A DNA stretch of 64,000 bases from Rhodanobacter sp. GTDB lineage: Bacteria; Pseudomonadota; Gammaproteobacteria; Xanthomonadales; Rhodanobacteraceae. The notes beneath the pieces were generated by a model that had not been told where the DNA came from, did no database searches, and saw only the letters and a program-made list of their open reading frames with translations. The DNA lies in the NCBI GenBank assembly GCA_024711345.1, contig JANJTA010000013.1:25960-89959 (forward strand). The letters are read 5' to 3'. Positions 1 through 8,594 of the stretch are shown piece after piece (the stretch's first letter is position 1; each line of letters begins with the position of its first letter). Made by a program: the position numbers and the translations under genes.

Positions 1-1795
1 CGGCGGTGAGCGCCAGCGCGGCGGAGTAGCGGTCGAGCTTGCGGTAGTAGCGGCGGGTGTAGGCATCACCGGCGGTTTCGCCCAGGCGCGCGCCGGAGAG
101 GCCCATCGCGAAGCTGCGCACCGCGTTGGAGAGGCCGAAGCCGATATGGCCGAACAGCAGCCGGTCGAACGTCTTCAGTTGCTCGCCGCGATCGGCGATC
201 GACAGCGCCTGCATTTCCTTCAGCACGTAGGGATGGCAGCGGATCGCGCCCTGGCCGAAGATCATCAGGCTGCGCGTCATGATGTTGGCGCCTTCCACCG
301 TGATCGCGATCGGCACCGCCGACCAGCCGCGCCCGGCGTAGTTCTTCGGGCCCAGCTGCACCGCCTTGCCGCCGTGCACGTCCATGGTGTCGGCGGCGAT
401 CTGCCGCGCCCACTCAGTGGCGTGGTACTTGGCGATCGCCGACGGCACCGCCGGCTTCTCGCCGCGGTCGACCGCCGCCGCGGTGGCGCGCGACAGCGCG
501 GCGGTGGCATAGGTGAGGCCGCCGATGCGCGCCAGCGCTTCCTCGACGCCCTCGAAACGGGCCACCGCCAGGCCGAACTGCTTGCGCATGCGCGCGTATG
601 CGCCGGTGGCCAGCGCCGAAGCGCGCATGCCGCCGGTGGCGTTGGACGGCAGCGAGATCGCGCGGCCGACCGACAGGCATTCGACCAGCATGCGCCAGCC
701 GTGGCCGGCCATGTGCGGACCACCGATCAATACCGACAGCGGCGCGAACACGTCCTTGCCGCGCACCGGCCCGTTCTGGAACGGGATGTTCAGCGGGAAG
801 TGGCGGCGGCCGATCTCCAGCCCCGGCGTGGAGCGCGGCAGCAGCGCCAGGGTGATGCCGAGGTCTTCCTTGTCGCCGAGCAGGTGCTCGGGGTCGTACA
901 TGCGGAAGGCCAGGCCGACCACCGTGGCGATCGGCGCCAGCGTGATGTAGCGCTTGTCGAAGGTGAGCCGGATGCCCAGCGTCTCGACGCCGTCGACGAC
1001 CTGCTTGCAGACGATGCCCACGTCGGGGATCGAGGTGGCGTCGGAGCCGGCGTAGGGGCCGGTCAAGGCGAAGCAGGGAATCTCCTCGCCCACCGCCAGG
1101 CGCGGCAGGTAGTGGTTCTTCTGCTCCTCCGAGCCGTAGTGCAGCAACAGCTCGGCCGGTCCCAGCGAGTTCGGCACGGCCACCGTGGAGGACAGCGTGG
1201 CGGACACGGTGGACAGCTTCTGCAACACCGCCGAATGCGCCAGCGCGGAGAACTCCAGGCCACCGTAGCGCTTCGGGATGATCATGCCGAAGAAGCGGTG
1301 CTTCTTGATGAACTCCCACACGTTCGGCGGCAGGTCGGCCAGCTCGTGGGTGATCTGCCAGTCATCGATCATGCCGCAGAGTTGTTCCACCGGACCGTCC
1401 ATGAAGGCCTGCTCCTCCACGGAGAGCTCGGGCTTCGGCTGCTTCAGCAATTCGTGCCAGTCCGGCTTGCCGGAGAACAGCTCACCCTCGAAACCGACCG
1501 TGCCGGCCTCCAGCGCGGTCTGCTCGGTCTCGGACAGCTTCGGCGTGACCTTGGCGAACAGCTTCAGGATCGGCAGGCTGATCTGCTGGCGACGGAAATC
1601 CACCAGCAGCAGCGGCAACGCGATGGCCAGCTCGATCACCAGCAGGATCGCCGTGGTCCACGGCGCATGCACGATCAGGCCGACCACCAGCGTGGCGGCG
1701 AGCGTGGCGATCGCCCAGCTGCGCAGGCTGCTGCGGTGGTAGGCACAGGCGCCGGTGGCAACGAGTGCCGCCAGCAGGGTCAGTATCACGGACAT
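1..1795 (-). CDS. fadE: Acyl-CoA dehydrogenase, FadE type (3' end outside window)
   Basis: Catalyses the first, FAD-dependent step of fatty acid beta-oxidation on long/medium-chain acyl-CoA. About 598 codons are visible and the C-terminus lies beyond the left edge; E. coli FadE is about 814 residues, so roughly a quarter is missing. Two hydrophobic segments (about residues 1-19 and 28-66) precede the enzyme domain, as is typical of the membrane-associated FadE branch and unlike the 380-residue soluble dehydrogenases. The conserved acyl-CoA/FAD region LTGPYAGSDA is at about 244-253. The ATG at 1795 overlaps the end of the upstream hydrolase gene by 10 bp, so the two are probably cotranscribed. 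Assignment to FadE is from length, membrane segments and conserved blocks read directly from the translation. Confidence 0.93.
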   Translation of the reverse strand, partial: MSVILTLLAALVATGACAYHRSSLRSWAIATLAATLVVGLIVHAPWTTAILLVIELAIALPLLLVDFRRQQISLPILKLFAKVTPKLSETEQTALEAGTVGFEGELFSGKPDWHELLKQPKPELSVEEQAFMDGPVEQLCGMIDDWQITHELADLPPNVWEFIKKHRFFGMIIPKRYGGLEFSALAHSAVLQKLSTVSATLSSTVAVPNSLGPAELLLHYGSEEQKNHYLPRLAVGEEIPCFALTGPYAGSDATSIPDVGIVCKQVVDGVETLGIRLTFDKRYITLAPIATVVGLAFRMYDPEHLLGDKEDLGITLALLPRSTPGLEIGRRHFPLNIPFQNGPVRGKDVFAPLSVLIGGPHMAGHGWRMLVECLSVGRAISLPSNATGGMRASALATGAYARMRKQFGLAVARFEGVEEALARIGGLTYATAALSRATAAAVDRGEKPAVPSAIAKYHATEWARQIAADTMDVHGGKAVQLGPKNYAGRGWSAVPIAITVEGANIMTRSLMIFGQGAIRCHPYVLKEMQALSIADRGEQLKTFDRLLFGHIGFGLSNAVRSFAMGLSGARLGETAGDAYTRRYYRKLDRYSAALALTA

Positions 1796-2709
1796 CTCAA
1801 CACCTCAGGGCGATGGAACGGCGCCGGCGACGCGCCGGCCGGTGGGTCAAGGGCAAGGTTCTGCGCGAAGCGGACCACCTCGCGCGTGAAAGCGTCATTC
1901 GCGTCGCCGGCCACCATGTGGGTGGCGTGCGGCAGCTCCACGTGCTGCGCGTGCGGCACCAGTTGCAGGAATTCGTCGACGGTGGCGCGCGACACCACGT
2001 CGCTGCGCCCGCCGGACAGCAGCAGCACGGGCACCTCGATCTTCCGCGCGGCGGCCTGCAGGCGTGGCTGGTAGCGCTCGCTTTCCTGCACCAGGTCGCC
2101 GGCCAGCAGGGCCGGGTCCCAGTGCCAGCGCAGCCGCCCGTCGGCGCCTTCGCGCAGCAGCGGGCGCAGTTGCTGCTCGCTCTTGCGTTCGCGCCGCTGC
2201 GGCAGGTAGGCGGCGATCTGCTCGGCGGCCTCGGCGTAATTGGCAAAACCGTGTGGATGCGCCTGCATGAAGGCGAGGATGCGTTCCATCCCGGCCGTCT
2301 CCCAGCGCGGGGTGATGTCCACCAGCACCAGCGCACGGAACGGTGACGGCCGCAGCTCGCCGGCCAGCACGATGCCGAGCAGGCCGCCCATCGAGGCACC
2401 CACCAGGATCGGCGGCTGCGGCTGCGCCGCGGCCAGCCGCCGCAGGTCGTCGGCGAACTGGTCCATGTGGTAGCTGCCACCAGGCACCCGGTCGCTTTCG
2501 CCGTGCCCGCGCGCGTCGAAAGTGACGCAGCGGCAACCGGCCTGCGCCAGCGCGGTGGCCGCACCGTTCCAGGCGCCACGGGTCTGGCCGAAACCGTGCG
2601 CGAACAGCAGGGCCGGGCCGCCCTGCGGGCCGCGCGTTTCCACCGCCAGGTGCAGGTCGGCGGTGGCGAAGCGGCTGATCGTCGGGGGGGCGGGGACAGG
2701 GTTGACCAT
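1786..2709 (-). CDS. Alpha/beta-fold hydrolase
   Basis: Serine hydrolase of the alpha/beta superfamily, substrate unknown. From the ATG at 2709 the protein is 307 residues. It shows the oxyanion-loop motif HGFG (about 38-41), the nucleophile elbow GASMGG with Ser about 106, a candidate acid in SGGRSDVV and a C-terminal catalytic His in PHATHM. No signal peptide is seen. A TTG in frame at 2736 would add nine residues; the ATG is preferred because none of the extra residues look conserved, but neither start has a good Shine-Dalgarno. The stop overlaps the fadE start by 10 bp, suggesting an operon with fatty acid degradation and possibly an esterase or thioesterase role (inference). It is transcribed divergently from the TetR gene. 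Confidence 0.85.
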   Translation of the reverse strand: MVNPVPAPPTISRFATADLHLAVETRGPQGGPALLFAHGFGQTRGAWNGAATALAQAGCRCVTFDARGHGESDRVPGGSYHMDQFADDLRRLAAAQPQPPILVGASMGGLLGIVLAGELRPSPFRALVLVDITPRWETAGMERILAFMQAHPHGFANYAEAAEQIAAYLPQRRERKSEQQLRPLLREGADGRLRWHWDPALLAGDLVQESERYQPRLQAAARKIEVPVLLLSGGRSDVVSRATVDEFLQLVPHAQHVELPHATHMVAGDANDAFTREVVRFAQNLALDPPAGASPAPFHRPEVLRCP

Positions 2710-2848
2710 ACGGATGAGTATGGATCGCCCCGACAAGTCGCGTCAACCGTGGCCCGGCGCCGCGGCAACCAGCCGGATACGGGTCGGAGACCGCGCCGAA
2801 CGGCACGCCGCATTACAAAAATGCGCGGGCTGCCGCTACCATACGCAA

Positions 2849-3427
2849 ATGAATGTCAGCAGCAAGCCAGAACGTACCCGGCTATCGGCCGAGGATTGGG
2901 AACTTGCCGCGCTGCAGATGATCGCCGAACACGGCGTCGGCGCGCTGGCCGTGGAAGCGCTGGCCCGCCAGCTGGGCGTGACCAAGGGCAGCTTCTACTG
3001 GCACTTCCGCACCCGCGAGGCGCTGTTGCATGCCGCGCTGGAGCGCTGGGAGCAGTACGGCGAGCGCGAGGTGCTGGGCCAGATCGAGCAGATCGGCGAT
3101 CCGCGCCAGCGCCTGCCCGAGCTGTTCCGCCGCGTCGCCCACGAGCTGCAGCCGCACCGCGTCTACGCCGCGCTGCTGAAGGCGCTGGATCATCCGCAGG
3201 TGGTGCCGGTGATGGCGCGCGTATCGCAGCGGCGCATGGAGTTCCTCACCACCGCCTACCGCGAAGCCGGCTTGCCGCCGGCCGAGGCGCTCAATCGCGC
3301 GCGGCTGACCTACGCCGCCTACGTCGGCTTCCTCCAGCTGAATTTCACGCTGGGCCTGCCGCGGATCAACCTCGAAGAGTTCGACGCCTACGTCGAACAC
3401 ATGATCGCGACCCTGATCCCGGCCTGA
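2849..3427 (+). CDS. TetR/AcrR family transcriptional regulator
   Basis: 192-residue regulator. The N-terminal helix-turn-helix is clear at about residues 33-53 (VEALARQLGVTKGSFYWHF), followed by the all-helical ligand-binding domain usual for the family. The start ATG at 2849 was chosen because the long upstream extension in the same frame reads through the hydrolase gene antisense and has no family character. The gene is divergent from the hydrolase-fadE pair, with 139 bp between the two starts, so it is a natural candidate to repress that pair in response to an acyl-CoA or related ligand, as PsrA/FadR-type TetR proteins do. This regulatory target is inferred from position only; I saw no convincing palindromic operator in the gap. 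Confidence 0.9.
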   Translation: MNVSSKPERTRLSAEDWELAALQMIAEHGVGALAVEALARQLGVTKGSFYWHFRTREALLHAALERWEQYGEREVLGQIEQIGDPRQRLPELFRRVAHELQPHRVYAALLKALDHPQVVPVMARVSQRRMEFLTTAYREAGLPPAEALNRARLTYAAYVGFLQLNFTLGLPRINLEEFDAYVEHMIATLIPA

Positions 3428-3452
3428 GCCGGCTGCCGCGGAACACCCCGGA

Positions 3453-3470
3453 CGGCGCCCTCCGGCGCCG
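3453..3470 (+). terminator. Possible terminator after the TetR gene
   Basis: 7-bp GC stem CGGCGCC / GGCGCCG with a CTCC loop, followed by CCTTT. It lies 26 bp after the TetR stop. The T run is short, so termination is plausible but weak. Confidence 0.4.
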
Positions 3471-3554
3471 CCTTTGCTGCGCCCAACCTTGCAATACCAG
3501 TGCGCGCAAACTAGCGTTCCAACTCTTTTTTTCCACAAGACCTTAGAGGACACG

Positions 3555-5339
3555 ATGGCCAGCACGCTGGAAGCGCTTGATCGTTGGGTCGCCGAGGTGG
3601 CGGCGCTGACCCGCCCCGCCCGGATCCACTGGTGCGACGGTTCGGAGGCCGAATACCAGGCGTTGGTGCGGCAGATGCTGGCCGACGGCACCCTGATCGA
3701 ACTGAACCAGCAGACCCATCCGGGCTGCTATCTGCACCGCTCCCACCCGTCCGACGTGGCGCGCGTAGAGCAGCTGACCCTGGTCTGTCATCCGGGCAAG
3801 CAGGACGCCGGCCCGAACAACCACTGGATGGACCCGGTCGAGGCGCACGCGAAGATCGACGCGCTGTTCGACGGATGCATGGAAGGCCGCACCATGTACG
3901 TGATCCCGTACTGCATGGGCCCGATCGACTCGCCGCTGGCGCGCTGCGGAGTGGAGATCACCGACAGCCCGTACGTGGTCGCCAACATGAAGATCATGAC
4001 CCGCATGGGCGCCGCCGCGCAGGCGCGGATCGAGCGCGAGGGTTCGTTCGTGAAGGGCCTGCACTCGGTCGGCGAACTCGACCCCGAACGGCGCTGGATC
4101 ATGCACTTCCCCGCCGAGCTCAGCATCAAGTCCTACGGCTCCGGCTACGGCGGCAACGCGCTGCTGGGCAAGAAGTGCCACGCGCTGCGCATCGCCAGCC
4201 ACCAGGCGCGCAGCGAAGGCTGGCTGGCCGAGCACATGCTGATCGTCGGTATCGAGAACCCGCGCGGCGAGACGCACTACATCGCCGCCGCCTTCCCCTC
4301 CGCCTGCGGCAAGACCAACCTGTCGATGCTGATCCCGCCGGAAGGCTATCTGCGCGACGGCTGGAAGGTGTGGACGGTCGGCGACGACATCTGCTGGATG
4401 CACCCCGGCGCGGATGGCCGGCTGTACGCGATCAACCCGGAAGCCGGCTTCTTCGGCGTGGCACCGGGCACCAGCGACGCCACCAACCACAATGCCATGC
4501 GGAGCATCTCGCACGACACCATCTTCACCAACGTCGCCGTCACCGCCGACAACCAGCCGTGGTGGGAAGGCCTGCCGGGCACGCCGGTCACCGACTGGCA
4601 GGGCCGGCCCTACGACCCGGCCAACGGCCCGGCCGCGCACCCGAACTCGCGCTTCACGGTCAGCGCCAGGCAGTGCCCGACCTGGTCGGCGCAGGCCGAG
4701 GCGCCGCAAGGCGTGCCGATCAGCGCGATCGTGTTCGGCGGCCGCCGGCCCTCGCTGCTGCCGCTGGTGATGGAAGCGCGCGACTGGACCCACGGCGTGC
4801 TGATGGGCGCGGCGATGGGCTCGGAAACCACCGCCGCCGCCACCGGCGCGGTCGGCGTGCTGCGTCGCGACTCGATGGCGATGAAACCGTTCTGCGGCTA
4901 CCACTACGGCGACTACTTCGCGCACTGGCTGTCGTTCGACCGGCCCGGCGCGGAGCTGCCGAAGATCTTCCACGTCAACTGGTTCCGCAAGGGCGCCGAC
5001 GGCAAGTTCCTGTGGCCGGGCTTCGGCGACAACCTGCGCGTGCTGCAGTGGATGATCGACCGCGCCGAGGGTCGCGCGCGCGGCGTCGAGACGCCGATCG
5101 GCATCCTGCCCGACGCGGGTGAACTCCAGCTCGACGGGCTCAAGCTCGAGCGCAGCCGGCTCGACGAACTGCTCGAGGTGGACACCGCCGCCTGGCAGGC
5201 CGAGCTGTCCGCCATCGGCGATTACCTTGCCAGCTTTGCGCCGCGCCTGCCCGAACGCCTGCAGCAGGAGCAGCAGCGTGTGGTACAGGCCCTGCAGAGC
5301 GAGGCCGGCGCGGCGCGGCGCGAGGCCGCCGCCTCCTGA
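3555..5339 (+). CDS. pckG: Phosphoenolpyruvate carboxykinase (GTP)
   Basis: Converts oxaloacetate and GTP to phosphoenolpyruvate, CO2 and GDP (EC 4.1.1.32), feeding gluconeogenesis from TCA intermediates. The 594 residues match the GTP-dependent family (about 600) rather than the ATP family (about 530). The kinase-1a P-loop with the hyper-reactive cysteine is FPSACGKTNL (247-256, Cys 251), and the metal/substrate blocks GYGGNALLGKKC and VGDDICWM are intact. The ATG at 3555 is preceded by AGAGGA at 3545-3550 and removes 27 non-conserved residues that an upstream start would add. It is a single gene between the TetR regulator and an ECF sigma operon. Pairing with fatty acid oxidation genes fits growth on fatty acids or acetate (inference). 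Confidence 0.96.
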   Translation: MASTLEALDRWVAEVAALTRPARIHWCDGSEAEYQALVRQMLADGTLIELNQQTHPGCYLHRSHPSDVARVEQLTLVCHPGKQDAGPNNHWMDPVEAHAKIDALFDGCMEGRTMYVIPYCMGPIDSPLARCGVEITDSPYVVANMKIMTRMGAAAQARIEREGSFVKGLHSVGELDPERRWIMHFPAELSIKSYGSGYGGNALLGKKCHALRIASHQARSEGWLAEHMLIVGIENPRGETHYIAAAFPSACGKTNLSMLIPPEGYLRDGWKVWTVGDDICWMHPGADGRLYAINPEAGFFGVAPGTSDATNHNAMRSISHDTIFTNVAVTADNQPWWEGLPGTPVTDWQGRPYDPANGPAAHPNSRFTVSARQCPTWSAQAEAPQGVPISAIVFGGRRPSLLPLVMEARDWTHGVLMGAAMGSETTAAATGAVGVLRRDSMAMKPFCGYHYGDYFAHWLSFDRPGAELPKIFHVNWFRKGADGKFLWPGFGDNLRVLQWMIDRAEGRARGVETPIGILPDAGELQLDGLKLERSRLDELLEVDTAAWQAELSAIGDYLASFAPRLPERLQQEQQRVVQALQSEAGAARREAAAS

Positions 5340-5470
5340 GCCAGCCGCACCGCGCGCGGGTTGTCGCCACCTGCGCGCGATACCCGCAAGGCCGCCGTGC
5401 AAACCCTTTCGTGTCACGGCGCATCCAAGCTGGCAAGATGATCGCCGCCTGTCCCGCCCCTGGAAGCTCC

Positions 5471-6016
5471 ATGTCGCCTGCCTCAGCGGGAGCCAACGAC
5501 AGCGATGACGTGCGCGCGGCGGCCGCTGGCGACCGCCAGGCGTTCCAGCGGCTGTACCGGTTGCACGTGGGCCGCGTGCACGGCGCGGTATGCCGGCTCG
5601 CCGGCTACGACCATGCCCGCGCCGAAGACCTCACCCAGGACGCGTTCATCCGCGCCTGGCAGAAGCTGCCCGGCTTCCGTCACGAGAGCGCGTTCGGCAC
5701 CTGGCTGTACCGGCTGGCGGTGAACGTCGCACTGATGGACATCCGCGCGCGCGGCGCCGACCCGGTCAGCACGCTCGACGACGAACATCTGCCGGATACC
5801 GGCCAGACCCCGTTCTGCGCCGCCGAGCGCGAGGAGCTGGAACGCGCCATCGCCCGACTGCCGCCGCGCGCCCGTGCCGTGCTGGTGCTGCACGACATCG
5901 AGGGCTGGCGGCACGAGGAAATCGGCGGCGAGCTGGGCATGGCCACCGGCACCTCGAAAGCGCAACTGCACCGCGCGCGCGGCCTGCTGCGCAAGATCCT
6001 GGGAGAAAGCTCATGA
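5471..6016 (+). CDS. RNA polymerase ECF sigma factor
   Basis: 181-residue sigma-70 of the extracytoplasmic-function type. Region 2 is recognisable at about residues 20-92, with the core-binding stretch DLTQDAFIRAWQKLPGFR and the -10 recognition part ending in FGTWLYRLAVNVALMDIR. Region 4 is at about 125-175, with the typical helix-turn-helix GWRHEEIGGELGMATGTSKAQLHRAR. The ATG at 5471 is preferred over one at 5438 because it follows TGGAAG at good spacing and the extra residues are not sigma-like. The TGA overlaps the next start (ATGA), so the sigma factor is translationally coupled to a probable membrane anti-sigma protein. Confidence 0.93.
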   Translation: MSPASAGANDSDDVRAAAAGDRQAFQRLYRLHVGRVHGAVCRLAGYDHARAEDLTQDAFIRAWQKLPGFRHESAFGTWLYRLAVNVALMDIRARGADPVSTLDDEHLPDTGQTPFCAAEREELERAIARLPPRARAVLVLHDIEGWRHEEIGGELGMATGTSKAQLHRARGLLRKILGESS

Positions 6017-6459
6017 ACGAATTCGAATGGCGCCGCCAGCTGCGCGACCTGCGCCAGCCGCTGGCACCACGACGCGACCTGTGGACCTCGATCGACGCCC
6101 TGCTGGAAGACGCCGAGCGCACACAGGAACCAGTGCCCCCGCACTCGCACGAGCCGCGCCGGCGCCAGCTGCTCGCCGCCGCCGGCCTCGCCGCCTCGCT
6201 GCTGCTGGCCGCCGGCATCGGCTGGCGCGCGTGGCAGCACCCGACGGCCGCGCCGGCGACAGAGCGCCTGCAGGCCGGCGCTCACTGGAAACCCGCCGAC
6301 CCGCGCTTCGCCGGCGCCGCGATCGAACTGGATGCCGCCCGCATGGAGCTGCAGCTGGCCCTGCAGCAGGCCCCGGATTCACCGGCGCTGCAACGCCTGC
6401 TCGGCCGCACCGAACAGCAACAGACACAACTGCGCCAGCTGGGCCGCCAGGCCGGCTGA
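6013..6459 (+). CDS. Single-pass membrane protein, probable anti-sigma partner
   Basis: 148-residue protein starting in the ATGA overlap with the ECF sigma stop. The N-terminal 50 residues are charged and would be cytoplasmic, one transmembrane segment runs from about 53 to 72, and the remainder would be periplasmic, with a helical Gln/Leu-rich end. That topology and the coupling to a sigma factor are what one expects of an anti-sigma factor. I see no zinc-binding HxxxCxxC motif, so it would not be a ZAS-type anti-sigma. The function is inferred from position and topology; the sequence itself is not diagnostic. Confidence 0.7.
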   Translation: MNEFEWRRQLRDLRQPLAPRRDLWTSIDALLEDAERTQEPVPPHSHEPRRRQLLAAAGLAASLLLAAGIGWRAWQHPTAAPATERLQAGAHWKPADPRFAGAAIELDAARMELQLALQQAPDSPALQRLLGRTEQQQTQLRQLGRQAG

Positions 6460-6476
6460 GACCCCCAGGAACGACC

Positions 6477-7379
6477 ATGAAACCCGTCCGCTATCTCCCC
6501 CTGCTGCTGTGCCTGTGCATCGGCGAAGCGCTCGCCGACACGCCGATCCAGCTGCGCCACGACGCCACCCCGACCGCCCGCATCGGCATCGGCAACGTCG
6601 CCGGCACGGTGAACGTCACGGCCTGGGACCGCAACGAAGTGCAAGTCAGCGGCCGCCTCGGTGACGGCGCCAAGCCATTGGCGATCACCGGCAGCAACGG
6701 CAACCTGGAGATCAGGGTGGAACCGCAGGGCGGCTCCGGCTGGTTCAACTGGGGCGGCGACAGCAAGATGGCGCCCACCACACTGGAGCTGCACGTGCCC
6801 CGGGCCGCCTCGCTCGACGTCAACGTGGTCAGCGCGCCGCTGGTCATCGACGGCATGGACGGCGGCAGCATCCAGGTCAACACGGTCAGCGGCAAGGCGC
6901 GCATCAACGCACGCACGCCCTCGCTGAAGGTGCACAGCGTCAGCGGCGGCATCGAGCAGGCCGGGCATGCCGACCGGGCGGATCTGCAGACCGTCAGCGG
7001 CGAGATCCTCGCGCCCGCGCTGGGTCCCGAGGTCGAGTTGCAGACCATTTCCGGCCGCATCCAGGCCAGCGGCGGGCCATGGCGCAAGCTCACCCTCAGC
7101 ACCGTGTCCGGCGACGTCCAACTCACCGGCGGCCTGGCCGCCGGCGGCAGCCTCGGCATCGACAGCATGAGTGGCGACGTCCAGCTCCAGTTGCCTGCCA
7201 CCACCTCGGCCAGCCTGCATGCGAGCAGCTTCAGCGGCGACCTGCGCAGCGATTTCGGTACGCCGAAGGAACCCGAGCACGGTCCCGGCAGCTCGCTGGA
7301 CGTGCGTCTCGGCAATGGTACCGGCAAGATCAACATCGAGACGTTCAGCGGCGACCTGCGCGTGCGCAGGCAGGACTGA
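6477..7379 (+). CDS. DUF4097-type secreted beta-repeat protein
   Basis: 300-residue protein with a signal peptide (hydrophobic run at about 5-20, cleavage near ALA-D). The mature part is built of repeated short beta units, each with a Ser-Gly turn: TVSGKA, SVSGGI, TVSGEI, TISGRI, TVSGDV, SMSGDV, SFSGDL and TFSGDL follow one another from about residue 135 to the end. This is the hallmark of the DUF4097 (adhesin-like, right-handed beta-solenoid) family. It is the third gene of the sigma / anti-sigma operon, 17 bp after the previous stop, so it is probably a cell-envelope product or sensor under that sigma factor. Molecular function is unknown. A strong terminator follows. Confidence 0.85.
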   Translation: MKPVRYLPLLLCLCIGEALADTPIQLRHDATPTARIGIGNVAGTVNVTAWDRNEVQVSGRLGDGAKPLAITGSNGNLEIRVEPQGGSGWFNWGGDSKMAPTTLELHVPRAASLDVNVVSAPLVIDGMDGGSIQVNTVSGKARINARTPSLKVHSVSGGIEQAGHADRADLQTVSGEILAPALGPEVELQTISGRIQASGGPWRKLTLSTVSGDVQLTGGLAAGGSLGIDSMSGDVQLQLPATTSASLHASSFSGDLRSDFGTPKEPEHGPGSSLDVRLGNGTGKINIETFSGDLRVRRQD

Positions 7380-7393
7380 ACGCGCGCCAACGA

Positions 7394-7422
7394 AAAACGC
7401 CGTCGCGTGGCGACGGCGTTTT
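7394..7422. terminator. Bidirectional rho-independent terminator
   Basis: Perfect 13-bp stem AAAACGCCGTCGC / GCGACGGCGTTTT with a 3-nt loop, A-rich on the left and T-rich on the right. It lies between the convergent DUF4097 gene and the gene ending at 7450 and can serve both. Confidence 0.9.
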
Positions 7423-7449
7423 CTCATCGAACCGGCGGTAGAAGACCGG

Positions 7450-8358
7450 TCAGAGATCCTGGTGGTACTGCACGTACGGCGTGCGAGACTGGTCCGGTTC
7501 CGGGCCGGCCGGCGTATTGGCCGGGGTGCCGGACGACCACAGGTTCTGCGCGCCCACGCTCAGCGAGCCGCGCCACGGCAGGCGCCAGGTCACGCCCAGA
7601 TCGATGCTGTTCCAGCGCCGGTCGGCATTCAGGCCGCCGGGAATGCCCGCCTGCGGCTGCATCGTGCGGCCGGTCACCACGCCGCTCAACGGGCCATGGT
7701 CGACGCCGAAGCTCAGCGCCTTCTGATCCAGCGTGTCGACGCCGAGCAGGTTGCCCGGCAGCAGGTGGATGCGCCCCACGCTGGCGCCGAGGTCGATGCC
7801 GCTCTTGCTGCCCAGGGCCAGCCGCCCATGCGCATTGAGCTGGGCACTGCTCTCGAAGCTGGACAGACCATCCACCCCCGGCGCAGCACCCGGCAGCACG
7901 CGCGGCAACACGTTCCTGGTCGGCGTGGAGGTGCTGCCGACGCTGACGCCCACGCTGTAGTGACCGGCGTCGTAGGTGGCACCCACTTCGCTGCCGAACA
8001 CGCGCAGGCCCGGGTTCGTCCACGCCTGCTCGCTGACTTCCGCATGCGCCTGCAGCCGCGGCCCCAGGCCGTATTCCACGCCGGTGGTCATCACCGTGGA
8101 GGCATCCACCACCCGCAGCGCCAGCGGTACATTCTTGCGCAGCGCTTCGGCACCGGTGCTGCGATCCGCCTTGAGCGCCAGCAGCCGGCCATCGGCACTG
8201 CGCCACAAGGGCACCACCACGCCCGGCGCGACCTCGGTCACCTGCTCCGGCGGCTGCGCCAGCAGGCGCTGCGCCAGGCTGCTGTCGCCGTCCACGGACT
8301 GCCCGGCCGCCGCAAGCGGCAGCGCGAGAATCAGCAGCAGGACGGACAGGCGGCGCAT
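7450..8358 (-). CDS. Secreted protein of unknown function, probably outer-membrane beta-rich
   Basis: 302 residues, not assigned to a named family. A signal peptide is clear (positive MRRL, hydrophobic core to about residue 18, cleavage near AAAGQ). The rest has alternating hydrophobic/polar stretches separated by glycine turns (for example YGLGPRLQAHAEVSEQ, GATYDAGHYSVGVSVGS, LGASVGRIHLLPG, SIDLGVTWRLP), the pattern of amphipathic strands in an outer-membrane barrel. The C-terminus YHQDL does not end in the classic aromatic residue. It stands alone, convergent with the DUF4097 operon and divergent from the GGDEF/EAL gene, with a possible promoter at 8402-8407. The barrel idea is an inference from strand periodicity. 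Confidence 0.7.
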   Translation of the reverse strand: MRRLSVLLLILALPLAAAGQSVDGDSSLAQRLLAQPPEQVTEVAPGVVVPLWRSADGRLLALKADRSTGAEALRKNVPLALRVVDASTVMTTGVEYGLGPRLQAHAEVSEQAWTNPGLRVFGSEVGATYDAGHYSVGVSVGSTSTPTRNVLPRVLPGAAPGVDGLSSFESSAQLNAHGRLALGSKSGIDLGASVGRIHLLPGNLLGVDTLDQKALSFGVDHGPLSGVVTGRTMQPQAGIPGGLNADRRWNSIDLGVTWRLPWRGSLSVGAQNLWSSGTPANTPAGPEPDQSRTPYVQYHQDL

Positions 8359-8401
8359 GAGACGGACCGAAGACTCGCTCGATGGAGGATACTTGGCACG
8401 C

Positions 8402-8407
8402 AGTATA
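8402..8407 (-). promoter_or_regulatory. Candidate -10 box
   Basis: TATACT on the minus strand, 43 bp upstream of the ATG at 8358 in an otherwise AT-poor region. No good -35 is seen at 16-18 bp, so this is tentative. Confidence 0.35.
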
Positions 8408-8594
8408 CCCCGCTTTACGTTTTACTAACACCCCGAAAACCCGCCCCAACGCACAAATGGCGGCATCCGGCCTAGCTTCGACCCCTTGGTCCGCCGCGGG
8501 TTCCCGCCCCGCCACGAAGCTGGCGAGGGGGCGGACTTACACGATATAAAGACACGTCAACCCGCCAGATCGCACCGGAACCAGTCGCAGCCCC

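Noticed and set aside
146..2074. 642-codon plus-strand frame opposite fadE and the hydrolase gene
   Set aside because: Composition is Arg/Gln/His/Ala-rich with no domain pattern, and it is antisense to two well-supported genes; typical of high-GC DNA.
3543..5417. 624-codon minus-strand frame opposite pckG
   Set aside because: Mirror of the pckG codon pattern, low-complexity Arg/Ala/Val/Gly content, and no start or family features.
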